A DNA stretch of 27,252 nucleotides from JBCDBL01 sp039183635 (GTDB taxonomy: Bacteria; Pseudomonadota; Alphaproteobacteria; Caulobacterales; Parvularculaceae): assembly GCA_039183635.1 (NCBI GenBank), contig JBCDBL010000051.1, forward strand, positions 1-27,252, written 5' to 3'. Under the pieces are notes generated by a model. The model was given only the letters and a program-made list of their open reading frames with translations, made no database searches and was not told the origin of the DNA. Shown here in pieces: positions 1 through 8,617 of the stretch. The translations under genes and the position numbers were made by a program. Within the stretch, counting starts at the first letter, position 1. Every line of letters begins with the position of its first letter.

Positions 1-14
1 ATAAATATATCATA

Positions 15-42
15 TTGACATAAAATAAATTATTAATAATAT
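15..42 (+). promoter_or_regulatory. Putative sigma70-type promoter of the first TonB receptor
   Basis: A perfect -35 box TTGACA at 15-20 is followed by a 16-base spacer and a TAATAT -10 box at 37-42 in a very AT-rich leader. The receptor ATG is at 118, after a strong AAGGAGGGG ribosome binding site, leaving a leader of about 70 bases. AT-rich DNA throws up such boxes by chance, so this is a motif-based guess. Confidence 0.45.
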
Positions 43-117
43 GAAAAAATTATAAAGCCAAGCCAAAATCTGGGCAGTGACCCGAAGGAATGGCGGTTAA
101 AAAACAAGGAGGGGAAA

Positions 118-2400
118 ATGCAACTACAAAGAAGAAACATTTACCGTAATCTAGGTGCTGCAACTTTATTTTTGAGCTCGGCTCTTACGAGCGGTTTAGT
201 CTTCGCGCAAACAGATAATGTCTCGAGCGACTTCGACGATGTCATCGTCATAACGGCACAAAGGCGCGAGCAGGACTTCAAGGATGTTCCGATCTCAGTG
301 ACCGCGTTCGACGCCCAGAAGATACAGGACTACCAAATCCGAAATTTAGAGGATTATACGTCCCTAGCTCCGAATATCGGGTTTGCATCCGACGGCTCGC
401 CTCTTAATCAAACTATTTCTATACGGGGTATTGCTGATCCTGGCGGAACTGTTGCTACGGTTTCAATTTTCGTTGATGATTTCAACACGACGGCGTCCGG
501 CTTTACCTCAGCGCTCGATGCGAATCTTTTCGATGTTGAGCGAATTGAGGTGTTGCGTGGGCCGCAAGGCACCCTGTTTGGCCGCAACGTTTCCGGCGGC
601 GCCGTCAGTATTGTGACGAAGAAGCCAAGCGATGAATTTGAGGGAACGGTTTTTGGCGAATATGGAAGCTTCGACCATTATTTGGTCAGGGGCGCCGTGA
701 ATGTTCCAATGAGCGACGCTGTCGCTGTGCGCGTTAGCGCGTTTACTGAGGGCAACGACGGATTCTTAGAAAATATTGGTCCGTCGGGTCAGTCAAATGA
801 TCTGGAATCCTGGGGCGCACGCGCTGCAATGCGATTTACGCCCTCTGACACGCTGACAATTGACCTTGCGGGTAGTTTTTCGGATATAGAGCAGGGAGTG
901 TCAGATAGGGTGCCCACAGGAGTTTTGTCGCCTTTCCTTCGGGCGAACGGCTTTCCTATTGATCCGCTTGGATCTTACTCTGAAATTGGATTTTATCCTG
1001 AAAACGAAGATACCGTTGTTATCGACACGCCGGCCTCTCGCGAACGCGAGATCACTCTTATAACAGCCAATGCTGAAAAAGATTTTGGCGGTTTTTCTGC
1101 GATCTTTACGGCCGGGTACATGGATGTGGATTCGATGTTTCTAGATGACGCAGATTTCACGGGGGGATCATTCAATGTATTTGGTCCAGACGTGAATTCC
1201 GGTGATACATGGAGCGTAGAGGCGCGGCTTCAGTCCAACGAATCGGATTCGGCTTTTAGCTGGCTTGTGGGCGTTGTCTATGCGGAGGATAGTGTCGAAG
1301 GCAGCAGAACTAACACCTTGCTGGACGGTTTTACTGTTGGGGTTTTCGGATTTCCGGTTGGAACAGGTCCGCTGGTTGTTGAAGATATCGAGTTTCTGAC
1401 GGAGGTAAAATCTTCGGCCATATTCGGAGATCTGACCTGGCAAGCCACAGCTCGGTTGAGCGCCAGTTTTGGTATCCGTTTCGCGAGGGATGAGGTTTTC
1501 GAGTCGTTTAAGGAGAATGAGGTTGTTGTACCTTTCTTTGGTCCTCCTGGTATTGTTATTCCAGCCAGCGCTTTGGTGAGCGGCGAGACAACCTCGGAAA
1601 CGATTACTCCTCGTTTGTCTGCGACTTACGCTTTGACAGATGAAGTCAACGCTTACGGTACAATCTCTCGTGGCGCACGTCCTGGCGGCTCAAATCTAGA
1701 GGCGATCTCAGACCCAGATTTGCCCGCGACATATGACGAGGAGATTGTTATGAACTATGAAGCTGGTCTCAAGGGTACGCTTTTTGATGGGTCTACGACT
1801 TTCTCCTTAGCTGGATTTTATTTGGATTGGACTGATCTGCAGGCTGAATCACGGGTCTTTTCGCCAGGTAACATTGTTGGCACAAACCTGACGGTATCAG
1901 CTGGCAGTGTTCGGACATTTGGCGCTGAGCTGGAGTTCTCTTCTCAACTAACGGATAATTTTTTGATTGAAGGTGCGCTTGGTTATCAAGATGCTGAGTT
2001 CGAAGAGTTTAATACAGTTGACGAACTTGGTTCTCCGTTTGACGCATCTGGTAACGAAGTGCCGTTCTCGTCAAAATTCAGTGGGTCTTTTGCTGCTCAA
2101 TACTCGCAGCCGGTTTCGGCAAGCGCCGAGGCGTTTGTCCGTACAGAAGTCGCCTATCGTTCAAGTTTCTGGGAGAGTCCCCTAAACGAGGATGGCGCTC
2201 AGCCTGAAGTCGATGGATATGAGACCGTGAATATTCGCGCTGGCGTTGACTTCGGTGATGTTCGCGTCACAGTCTTCGGTGAGAATTTGACAAATGATGG
2301 GGTTAACCTTGGTAATCAAGGTGGTGTCGGAGGGCTTGCCGGGCTCCTCGCCACGGTTCGTCCGACCCGTTATGGGGTGAATGCTTCATTCGATTTTTAA
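118..2400 (+). CDS. TonB-dependent outer-membrane receptor (region A)
   Basis: Outer-membrane active transporter, 760 residues, a normal length for the family. Residues 1-30 form a signal peptide ending in a VFA cleavage site. A TonB-box-like DVIVITAQRREQ follows at about 41-52, then the plug domain (about 57-170) with VPISVTAF, SIRG and the signature VERIEVLRGPQGTLFGRN (140-157). The rest is the beta-barrel, which ends in aromatic Phe (SFDF) as barrel proteins usually do. The start is fixed by AAGGAGGGG just upstream. It heads a cluster with a thioesterase, a VOC protein and a 3-hydroxyacid dehydrogenase, so it probably imports their substrate rather than a siderophore, but the ligand cannot be read from the sequence. 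A degraded relative lies at 7900-8310. Confidence 0.93.
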   Translation: MQLQRRNIYRNLGAATLFLSSALTSGLVFAQTDNVSSDFDDVIVITAQRREQDFKDVPISVTAFDAQKIQDYQIRNLEDYTSLAPNIGFASDGSPLNQTISIRGIADPGGTVATVSIFVDDFNTTASGFTSALDANLFDVERIEVLRGPQGTLFGRNVSGGAVSIVTKKPSDEFEGTVFGEYGSFDHYLVRGAVNVPMSDAVAVRVSAFTEGNDGFLENIGPSGQSNDLESWGARAAMRFTPSDTLTIDLAGSFSDIEQGVSDRVPTGVLSPFLRANGFPIDPLGSYSEIGFYPENEDTVVIDTPASREREITLITANAEKDFGGFSAIFTAGYMDVDSMFLDDADFTGGSFNVFGPDVNSGDTWSVEARLQSNESDSAFSWLVGVVYAEDSVEGSRTNTLLDGFTVGVFGFPVGTGPLVVEDIEFLTEVKSSAIFGDLTWQATARLSASFGIRFARDEVFESFKENEVVVPFFGPPGIVIPASALVSGETTSETITPRLSATYALTDEVNAYGTISRGARPGGSNLEAISDPDLPATYDEEIVMNYEAGLKGTLFDGSTTFSLAGFYLDWTDLQAESRVFSPGNIVGTNLTVSAGSVRTFGAELEFSSQLTDNFLIEGALGYQDAEFEEFNTVDELGSPFDASGNEVPFSSKFSGSFAAQYSQPVSASAEAFVRTEVAYRSSFWESPLNEDGAQPEVDGYETVNIRAGVDFGDVRVTVFGENLTNDGVNLGNQGGVGGLAGLLATVRPTRYGVNASFDF

Positions 2401-2465
2401 GAGTCGATACGCCAATGACCTTATCGCATAAGTGTCATTAGTATGCAGTGAATATTTAGGAGTAG

Positions 2466-2497
2466 GGCAGCCATTAAGTTTATGTTTGATGGCTGCC
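2466..2497. other. Hairpin between receptor and thioesterase genes
   Basis: A perfect 9-base inverted repeat (GGCAGCCAT at 2466-2474, ATGGCTGCC at 2489-2497) encloses a 14-base loop. It lies 66 bases after the receptor stop. No T-run follows it on either strand, so it is not a canonical intrinsic terminator. It could be an mRNA-processing or attenuating hairpin, or an operator. Confidence 0.35.
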
Positions 2498-2565
2498 ATC
2501 GCTCTTAAAAGAAGCAAATCGATTGTTCGTACGATAAGATATAAAATCTGTAGAGAGATCATGCG

Positions 2566-3000
2566 TTGCAATATTATACTAAAAAAACGGGTACAGTTTT
2601 AGATCAGATTGAGCGTCCAGCCGCCACAGACTTCCTAGGGTTTATCTTCGAAGGGTTTGAACAAGACCGTTCCTGTGCAAAAGCTCGTTTTCTCATCAAG
2701 TCGGAGCATATGAATGCGGGTGACATCGTTCATGGCGGCGTGCTGGCGGCTATGTTGGACGAGATCATTGGTGTCTTGATTGTTGGGGCTACAGATGGCG
2801 CCTCGCGACCCATAACTCTGTCTATGACCACGTCATATTTAACAGCTGCGCGTAACGGAGAGCTGCATGCATGTGCTGAATTAATTAAAATCGGAAAAAG
2901 TACAGCTTTCGCGACGGCAGAGCTACGGAATGAGGGCGGTGACATTGTAGCGAAAGCCGAGCAGGTCAGTCGCCTTTACTCCACTACCCATTCAAAATAA
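2566..3000 (+). CDS. PaaI-type hotdog-fold acyl-CoA thioesterase (region A)
   Basis: Probable cytoplasmic thioesterase that hydrolyses an acyl-CoA, 144 residues, full length for the PaaI/4HBT hotdog family. The signature NAGDIVHGGVLAAMLDE (residues 50-66) contains the His-Gly-Gly (56-58) and the acidic Asp65/Glu66 expected at the active site. A strand pattern typical of the fold follows (TLSMTTSYL, GELHACAELIKIGKSTAFATAEL). The best start is a TTG at 2566 preceded by AGAGAG about 8 bases upstream; no in-frame ATG lies before the conserved region. In the cluster context it could play the role of the betainyl-CoA thioesterase of carnitine catabolism, releasing CoA after BKACE cleavage, but the substrate is unknown. 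A frameshifted relative is at 8796-9204. Confidence 0.85.
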   Translation: MQYYTKKTGTVLDQIERPAATDFLGFIFEGFEQDRSCAKARFLIKSEHMNAGDIVHGGVLAAMLDEIIGVLIVGATDGASRPITLSMTTSYLTAARNGELHACAELIKIGKSTAFATAELRNEGGDIVAKAEQVSRLYSTTHSK

Positions 3001-3088
3001 CGAGACATGTTTCCTGTTGGCTTGTCTTGAAATATAGAGTGTTAAAACGAACGACACCCCTTCTTAAAGGTGTAAAAACCCTCAGCTT

Positions 3089-3973
3089 ATGAAACTGTTT
3101 TTAAGTCATTTGATGTTCAGTATGCAGTCTGCGCAGTCGAGCCGCACGACTTTCGAACGTTTGGGGTTTCAAGTTACGCCACTTCGAAAAAACGCCGTGA
3201 TGGGTGACAGTGAAGAGACGCCTGCTGGTAGTTGTTTGGTATTGTTTCCTTCCGAACATCAAACGCCCGGTAATTATATTGAGTTGTCAAATCTTGGAAA
3301 TGGCGATGCGCCGTCATTTATGAGGAAGATTTTGTCGGGCCCGCCAGCAGCAAAAATGCTGTGTGCTTACACAGATCAAATGGCGAATGTACTTGAAATG
3401 TGGGATCGGCTGGGGGTTGAAGTTCCTTATCAATTTGAAGCTCAATCGGATGACAAGGCTTTAGGGCGAAACGCATTCAAAATCTCAATTCCAAAACTTC
3501 ACTCCCTTCCCGTATTTATGGATGTTATAGAGTTTGAGACTATTAATACGTACAAGAGCAAAGAATTTATGCATCACCCGAATGGTGCAGTATTTTTAAA
3601 AGATGTCTACTGTCTGTTACCTAATGATGATGTAGAAATGGTTGGAGCTCACTATGCTGCGATGCTCGATACAGAACCGCTTATGTTAGAGCCGCAACGA
3701 GGTTATGTGCGTATTCGGAGTGGTAATGTTGCGCTTCATTTTCTTGATATGGATGCAGCTTTATCCTTAGGTGCAGATGATAACATTACAGCGAATAAAA
3801 CGCCAAAAATTATCGGTATTGGAATTGAGACCAAAAACATACACGGCACAAGGAATATACTTTTGCAGAATACCGTGAATTTTAGGGAAAAAAACAATCA
3901 AGTTATCGTTTCGCCATCCAACGCATTGGAAAGTTTTATCATTTTTAAACAAGATGATCTGTATCATGTTTAG
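3089..3973 (+). CDS. Glyoxalase-like VOC-superfamily protein (region A)
   Basis: Predicted 294-residue cytoplasmic protein resembling the Glyoxalase_3-like branch of the vicinal oxygen chelate superfamily. The N-terminal part starts SHLMFSM and carries FERLGFQVTP, a typical first VOC strand-helix unit. A second unit begins around residues 165-185 with HHPNGAVFLKDVYCLL, the His-rich entry seen in this group, and runs to the C-terminus (PKIIGIGIETKNI). Metal ligands cannot be assigned with confidence. The start is the ATG at 3089; no strong ribosome binding site is visible. It recurs in the decayed region B (10166-11068) beside the same partners, so it belongs to the same pathway; an isomerase or dioxygenase-like role is possible, not shown. 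Confidence 0.65.
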   Translation: MKLFLSHLMFSMQSAQSSRTTFERLGFQVTPLRKNAVMGDSEETPAGSCLVLFPSEHQTPGNYIELSNLGNGDAPSFMRKILSGPPAAKMLCAYTDQMANVLEMWDRLGVEVPYQFEAQSDDKALGRNAFKISIPKLHSLPVFMDVIEFETINTYKSKEFMHHPNGAVFLKDVYCLLPNDDVEMVGAHYAAMLDTEPLMLEPQRGYVRIRSGNVALHFLDMDAALSLGADDNITANKTPKIIGIGIETKNIHGTRNILLQNTVNFREKNNQVIVSPSNALESFIIFKQDDLYHV

Positions 3974-4100
3974 TGATGATATGATATTTAATATATCTAC
4001 TATAGAATTTATAAGTACTATGAGAAAATGCATCCAGAAATTTTGTTTTGGGGGAGGGCTTTTGTGTTAACAGATAAGATTTTTTGTTGCGGGCAGGATA

Positions 4101-5072
4101 ATGATGTCAGCTTTTGACCCATCGACAGCGAAGATAGCGTGCATAGGCGCGGGAAATGTGGGGCGCGCTTGGGCGATTGTTTTCGCTAGGGCTGGCTATG
4201 ATGTTTCGCTATACGATCAAGATACGGCTGCGCTGAAAGCGGCCGTTGACGCTATTGCAGAAAATGTAGCAGATTTAGAAAGATACGAATTAATCCAAAG
4301 CGCCGCCGATCTTAAGAATAGGATAAGTTATGATACGGACCTAGATATCTGTCTGTCGCAAGCTATTTATATCCAAGAGAGCGTTAGCGAGAATATTGAC
4401 GTAAAACGAGAAGTATTTCAGCAGTTGGATAGTGCAACAGCACAAAATGTCATTCTTGCTAGTTCGACATCGGAGTTATTGCCTTCTAGTTTTTTTAACG
4501 CTGCGTCTCGACCAGAGCGTTGTATTATCGCGCACCCCGTTAACCCGCCTTACTTGATACCGCTTGTCGAAATTTGCCCCGGCGATGCGACAGCGCAGGG
4601 TGTCTTGGAAACGGGGAAGCAAATCCTTGAGTGCGCCGGGATGGCGCCAGTTGTGCTCGCTCGTGAAATACGGGGTTTCTTGTTGAATAGATTACAGGCG
4701 GCTGTCGTTGGCGAAGCCCTTCATTTAACAGGCGCAGGATTTTGCACGCCATCAGACATCGAAGCTGTGATGACCAAGGGCTTGGGGCTAAGGTGGGCGT
4801 TTATTGGTCCGTTCATGACGTCGCACCTTAATGCGAGTGGGGGCTATAAAGATTATATGAAAGTATTTTCTGATCCCTATAGACGAATGATTGATGATTT
4901 GAAGTTACAATATCCCTGGAAAGATGGGTTGTTTGAGGAAATAGAGGCTGACCTAAGCCGTCACATTCCAGCAGGTGCCGTTTCAGACGGACAGAGTTGG
5001 CGCGATAGGCGGCTAATGGCCTTGTTAAAGCACTTGAATACTGCCGAGAAATTCACGGTAAACCTAGAGTGA
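4101..5072 (+). CDS. 3-hydroxyacyl-CoA dehydrogenase-family 3-hydroxyacid dehydrogenase
   Basis: NAD-dependent dehydrogenase of 323 residues, of the lambda-crystallin / L-gulonate 3-dehydrogenase / L-carnitine dehydrogenase type, which oxidises a 3-hydroxyacid to a 3-ketoacid. Rossmann motif CIGAGNVGRAWA at 14-25 and the acidic YDQD end of the second strand at 38-41 indicate NAD. Catalytic elements are SSTSE (121-125), HPVNPP (His145) with Glu157, and Asn196 in GFLLNRLQ. The C-terminal domain has GLGLRWAFIGPF, typical of the crystallin branch. ATG codons at 4101 and 4104 are both possible starts. It closes region A and has a fragmentary relative at 12066-12347. In carnitine degradation such an enzyme feeds a BKACE enzyme; an intact BKACE lies at 11079. 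Confidence 0.85.
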   Translation: MMSAFDPSTAKIACIGAGNVGRAWAIVFARAGYDVSLYDQDTAALKAAVDAIAENVADLERYELIQSAADLKNRISYDTDLDICLSQAIYIQESVSENIDVKREVFQQLDSATAQNVILASSTSELLPSSFFNAASRPERCIIAHPVNPPYLIPLVEICPGDATAQGVLETGKQILECAGMAPVVLAREIRGFLLNRLQAAVVGEALHLTGAGFCTPSDIEAVMTKGLGLRWAFIGPFMTSHLNASGGYKDYMKVFSDPYRRMIDDLKLQYPWKDGLFEEIEADLSRHIPAGAVSDGQSWRDRRLMALLKHLNTAEKFTVNLE

Positions 5073-5119
5073 TAAGCTTTTAGAAGCCGGTATGTTCGTT
5101 TTGAGATATGGAGTACACG

Positions 5120-6333
5120 TGTCTTTCCCTCCTAAAACTGAGCCAGAGTTTTCGTTAGTTTCAAAATGGAACGGAGATTTTGAATGGCTCGCAAACGTTT
5201 CAAAGACAAAGATGTTCTGAACCTGCTTCGGCAGATTGAGATCGGACTATCGAGCGGCGCCGAGGTCCCTGGCGCTTATCGGAAGGCCGGAATCAGCAGC
5301 GCAACTTATTATGCTTGGCGCAAAAAGTACGGCGGTATGGGGAAGTCGCAGTTGCAGGAACAGAGGGCCTTGGAGAAAATCAACACCTAAAGAAAATCGT
5401 GGCGGATCTTGAGTTGGATAAACTCATTCTGAAGGAAACGCTTGATTATCTAAAGCCCAAGGTCCGACGATCGCCACCCTTCGTCAGGCCATCATCCATG
5501 TTCGTCAAAAGCTCGATACGTCAGAGCGGTGGACCTGTAAAATGGTCGGCATGGCTCGCTCATCCCAGCAATATAAAGCCCGCCCTTAAAAAGATGAGGA
5601 CAGCCTTCGGCTGGCTTTAATTCGTTTAGTCAAGAAATATGGCTGCTATGGCTATCGCAAGATCGCCAAACTACTGCGCATTGAAGGCTGGAACGTCAAC
5701 CACAAGAAAGTTGAACGTCTGTGGCGAGAAGAAGGGCTTCGGCTGCCCAAACGCCATAAGCGGCGCAAAAGACTCTATCACAAAGATAGTTCTGTCATCC
5801 GTTTGCGTCCTCACTATCAAAATCACGTCTGGAGCGTTGACTTTGTCCATGACCGATTGAGCAACGGCGTGCAATATCGCATGCTGACGGTGATCGATGA
5901 ATACACACGCGAAGCGCTTGCTATTGTCTTGAAGCCGAAAATGGGCTCGGCGGATGTTCTTGAAGCGTTATACCCGCTGATCCTTGAGCGTGGAAAGCCG
6001 GCGTTTATTCGCTCAGACAATGGCAAGGAGTTTACCGCTGAGGTGCTGCAAAGCTGGCTGAAGAAAGTCGGCGTTCAGCCAATCCAGATCTATCCCGGCT
6101 CCCCATGGGGTTCGAGCCGGATAGGGTCGAACGGCTACAATGAAAGATTCAATGGGACGCTGCGCCGAGAAGTTCTAAACGCTGAGTGGTTCGCAACAAT
6201 CGATCAAGCGAAAACCGTCATTGATAAATGGCTCAAACAGTACAATCACATCAGACCGCATCATTCTTTAGGCATGCGCCCGCCCGTGCCAGAAACCGTC
6301 CAACTGAGTGGCCCATAAAAAGGGGGCTAGACA
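5120..6333 (+). mobile_element. IS3-family insertion sequence, copy 1 (decayed)
   Basis: An element of about 1214 bases. Left terminal sequence TGTCTTTCCCTCCTAAAACT at 5120 matches in inverted form the right end finishing at 6333 (read inward TGTCTAGCCCCCTTTTTATG). Both also match the ends of the copy at 25428-26629. The ends obey the TG...CA rule of IS3 elements, and the proteins resemble the IS407 group. Flanking bases (ACG on the left, AGG on the right) do not form a target duplication, which suggests that the junctions were altered after insertion, for example by adjacent deletion or IS-IS recombination. Its transposase is broken, so it is probably immobile unless helped by another copy. 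Confidence 0.85.
5184..6318 (+). pseudogene. Broken IS3-family transposase OrfA/OrfB (copy 1)
   Basis: OrfA starts at 5184 (MARKRF, helix-turn-helix region ISSATYYAWRKKYGGMG) but shifts frame after ALEKI near 5380 and stops at 5388-5390. Comparison with copy 2 suggests a loss of about 4 bases; the leucine-zipper tail (HLKKIVADLELDKLILKETL) continues in another frame. OrfB sequence can be followed from about 5468 but meets an in-frame TAA at 5587-5589. From there an open frame runs to 6318 with DFVHDRL, RSDNGKEF and NGYNERFNGTLRRE, the DDE catalytic motif. Six extra residues just before the catalytic Glu (PWGSSRIGSNGYNE, against PWENGYNE in copy 2) change the D-to-E spacing from 35 to 41 residues. 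Several independent lesions make it non-functional. Confidence 0.85.
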
Positions 6334-6694
6334 AGGGGCAGAAAGTGTTTTTCTGTTCATGCGTACCGTGCTTCAGGGGTGCGGGACCCAGCATCCAAGC
6401 ACCAAGGCTTTGAAGGGGCGAGCGTGCATTTATGCGGTTTAGCTCTTCTTTTAATATTTTGTCTTCGTCGTTGGACAAACCGCCGCCGCCATATTCCTTA
6501 GACCATGTCGGAACCGTCCATCCTTTTGTGCCCATGCGTTCCAGCCAGAGCCTTTGGGCCTCGGACTGAAACGTCCAGTTTCGTCCGTCCCAGCACATTT
6601 CATCCTCGTCTTGAGAGCGGTCGCGCATTTCTTCAGGGCAATTCGCTTCCAGCCAGTCGCGTGTCGCCGCACGAAACGAATTTAGAGAGTCCAT
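6334..6694 (-). pseudogene. Acyl-CoA dehydrogenase N-terminus, truncated by the IS
   Basis: The first 120 or so residues of an acyl-CoA dehydrogenase, starting at an ATG at 6694 with AAGGGA six bases upstream. SFRAATRDWLEANCP, LWLERMGTKGWTVPTWSKEYGGGG and GAWMLGPAPLKHGTHEQK are typical of the N-terminal helical domain of the FadE-like family. Homology runs to the exact right end of the IS copy, and the open frame then continues into IS sequence as a false tail. The FAD-binding middle and the catalytic C-terminal domain are absent from the window, so it cannot be active. It lies downstream of, and in the same direction as, the GntR regulator, which may once have controlled it. Confidence 0.8.
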
Positions 6695-6741
6695 GATGAT
6701 CCCTTACTTTAAAGTGATTGATTGATCCGCCAAAAAGCACC

Positions 6742-6756
6742 CAGCGCCGGGCGCTG
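6742..6756 (-). terminator. Possible terminator of the GntR gene, or operator
   Basis: A perfect GC-rich palindrome, CAGCGCC-G-GGCGCTG, lies 120 bases downstream of the GntR stop. Read on the minus strand it is followed a few bases later by TTTTT, which weakly fits an intrinsic terminator. Because it also lies just upstream of the truncated acyl-CoA dehydrogenase, a repressor-binding site is an alternative. The stem is short. Confidence 0.3.
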
Positions 6757-6876
6757 TAATTGGAAACCAAGTTGTGTATGAATATATAGTTTTAGTAGTA
6801 ATACTGCCAGGTAATTTATTCGTATAAGACTCATTTTAACTAAGCGCAGTCTGCGGCGTATTGTATTTTAATCGGT

Positions 6877-7587
6877 TCAGACGCCGCTTGACTTTGAAGG
6901 TGCTTTAAAGAGGGATGAGCTTCCTTTAAGGCCTAGTTCGCGCAGAGTGTTTTTATAAATATTTCGCACCGCTGTTTTCGCGGCGTTAGCATCGCGTTCA
7001 GCAATGGCTGTAACCAATCTGTTCCAGCGTGCAAAAACCTGAGCCGGCTTTTTCGTGGCTTCGTAGGAGGCGAATACATAGACCCGTGCGGGCACCTTGA
7101 AATTGTTCCATGCCGTTACAAGGAAGTCGTTTGCGCTCATCGCGCAGACGCTGTCGATCATCTCGCCGAGAAGCGGAAAGGCGTCCTTATATTCGCCTTT
7201 CGCTACTGCGTCGTTGATCTGGCTCATAAGGTCGGTTGCATATCGCAGATCGTCAGCAGTTGCGTTGTGTACGGCGAGTTCCGCCGCTAATTCTAGCAAG
7301 CCAAGGCGCACTTCAATCAGCGATGTAATTTCTTCTTCCGTTAATGAAACGACGCGTACGCCGCGCCGCGCCTCCCGCACCAGCGCGCCTTCCGCGACGA
7401 GGTTTTGCAGCGCCTCGCGTACGGGCCCATTGGACAGTCCGAATTCAAGACGGAACGCGGCTTCCCGGAGCCATTCGCCGGGTTTGTAGTGACCGTTGGA
7501 GATGCGGATTTTCAATATCTCCGTCAACCAGGCGGCAAGGGACTCTCCTGACGCCGAAGTGCTGGGTCTTGAAGTGGCGGTATTCAT
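6877..7587 (-). CDS. GntR-family (FCD) transcriptional regulator
   Basis: Probable ligand-responsive DNA-binding repressor, 236 residues, usual length. Residues about 15-80 form the winged helix-turn-helix (LTEILKIRISNGHYKPGEWL, then LEFGLSNGPVREALQNLVAEGALV). Residues about 85-215 fit the all-helical FCD ligand domain (SLIEVRLGLLELAAELAV, with His93-type positions not assignable by eye). It reads away from region B across an AT-rich gap of 312 bases that would hold both divergent promoters, so it may control the region B genes, or the acyl-CoA dehydrogenase behind it, or both. FCD regulators usually bind small organic acids. The first Met at 7587 follows AT-rich DNA, and the N-terminal 13 residues are low-complexity (NTATSRPSTSASG). 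Confidence 0.88.
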   Translation of the reverse strand: MNTATSRPSTSASGESLAAWLTEILKIRISNGHYKPGEWLREAAFRLEFGLSNGPVREALQNLVAEGALVREARRGVRVVSLTEEEITSLIEVRLGLLELAAELAVHNATADDLRYATDLMSQINDAVAKGEYKDAFPLLGEMIDSVCAMSANDFLVTAWNNFKVPARVYVFASYEATKKPAQVFARWNRLVTAIAERDANAAKTAVRNIYKNTLRELGLKGSSSLFKAPSKSSGV

Positions 7588-7899
7588 GGTCGGATCGAGC
7601 TCGCAAAAAGGAATATCAGCATTTTCGCTACGACTTTATTCGTTCCATCAAAATACTAATTCAGTTAATAATTTTTTGCTAGGCAAAATTGTATCTTCTA
7701 TCGACCTTACGTTCTTACAGTTTTTGGGTATAGTGTGTATCATCCTAATAAAACATATATATTTTAATTTCCTAAGTTTATGTTCAGCATAGTTTTCGAC
7801 ACAGCCGAATCTTTTAGATTGAAAAATAATTAATAATTTTGAATATTAGGAGTATCGAGGCGCGCCATTCCTGTGTCGCTCAGAATGAGAAGGGGAAGA
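7588..7899. promoter_or_regulatory. AT-rich divergent intergenic region
   Basis: This gap between the minus-strand GntR gene and the plus-strand receptor remnant holds no convincing gene. Near its right end TTGAAA at 7819-7824, a 17-base spacer and AATATT give a weak promoter. The surrounding run of AT-rich bases resembles the leader of the intact receptor at 1-60. AGGGGAAG just before 7900 matches the ribosome binding site of the intact copy. Operators for the regulator would be expected here but none could be singled out. Confidence 0.35.
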
Positions 7900-8576
7900 A
7901 TGCAAAATAAAAGCAAGAGTGATACGCGCGAAAGTGGCTTCTCAGCGACCGCCATTCTTTCGGCTCGTCCATTGCCCCGACATTTGCGCAGATGAGTGAA
8001 GAGGCAGCGCAACCTTATGGCGTCGCTATTGTGACGTCGCAGCTCGGCGAACAGAACCTTAATGACGGTCTGATAGCTGTGACCGCATTTTCGCAAGGGA
8101 AGATCCAAGGCTATCAGATCCGTACTATTGAGGCTTACACAACTTTGTTCTTGAATGTCGGCTTCTCGTACGGTGTCGGCTACATTGAGCAGTCAATATC
8201 CACCAGAGATACTTCCGGTCTTGGCGGTGCAGTGGCGCCGATTTCAATTTTCGTCGACGATTTCAATATGATCGCGGCGGGGTTTGGAAGTGCGATCGAC
8301 GCAAACCTTATCCTGTCGAAACGCGAACAAATTGGGCTGTTTTTCTGTCTTCTAACGCTTACGCAAAAATTAGGTATGGCGGCGGCGACGGGCATGTCGT
8401 TTTATATTGTCGAGATGCTGGGGTTTGACCCTGCGACTGCTAAGGAAACAGGTGAGGTCGTGTTCGCTGTTGCCGCAACGATATCAATTATGCCGGCCGC
8501 GTTTTACGTTCTTATTTTTCTCCTCTTACGAAAATTTCCTATTGATGCGCAGATGCAAAAAGAACTGCGACGTTAA
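7900..8576 (+). pseudogene. TonB receptor N-terminus fused to GPH symporter C-terminus
   Basis: A composite remnant. ATG at 7900 follows AGGGGAAG, as in the intact receptor at 118. The signal-peptide region changes frame: the tail GSSIAPTFAQ that precedes MSEEAAQ (7992) is in a different frame from the ATG. Residues from 7992 to about 8310 match the receptor plug (AVTAFSQGKIQGYQIRTIEAYT, PISIFVDDFN, SAIDANL). At that point the frame jumps to an unrelated sequence, REQIGLFFCLLTLTQKLG ... FPIDAQMQKELRR, with two hydrophobic helices. This is typical of the last helices of glycoside-pentoside-hexuronide (MFS_2) sugar symporters. The barrel and most of the symporter are gone. The 194-residue open frame is a deletion junction, not a designed fusion. 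Confidence 0.75.
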
Positions 8577-8617
8577 ATTGACAACTTTTACGCAAGCGCA
8601 GGGGCGACAGTTAAAGC

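Noticed and set aside
2466..2497. Intrinsic terminator after the first receptor
   Set aside because: The hairpin is good but no T-run follows; recorded only as a hairpin.
6251..6333. C-terminal extension of the acyl-CoA dehydrogenase frame
   Set aside because: These codons lie inside the IS right end and overlap the transposase gene on the other strand; they are an accidental read-through, not protein homology.
7344..7792. Plus-strand frames overlapping the GntR start and its upstream region
   Set aside because: No family resemblance, and they overlap a clear minus-strand regulator and AT-rich non-coding DNA.
7992..8576. A new 194-residue plug-transporter fusion protein
   Set aside because: Both halves are truncated, the signal peptide is out of frame and neighbouring genes are pseudogenes, so a deletion junction explains it better.
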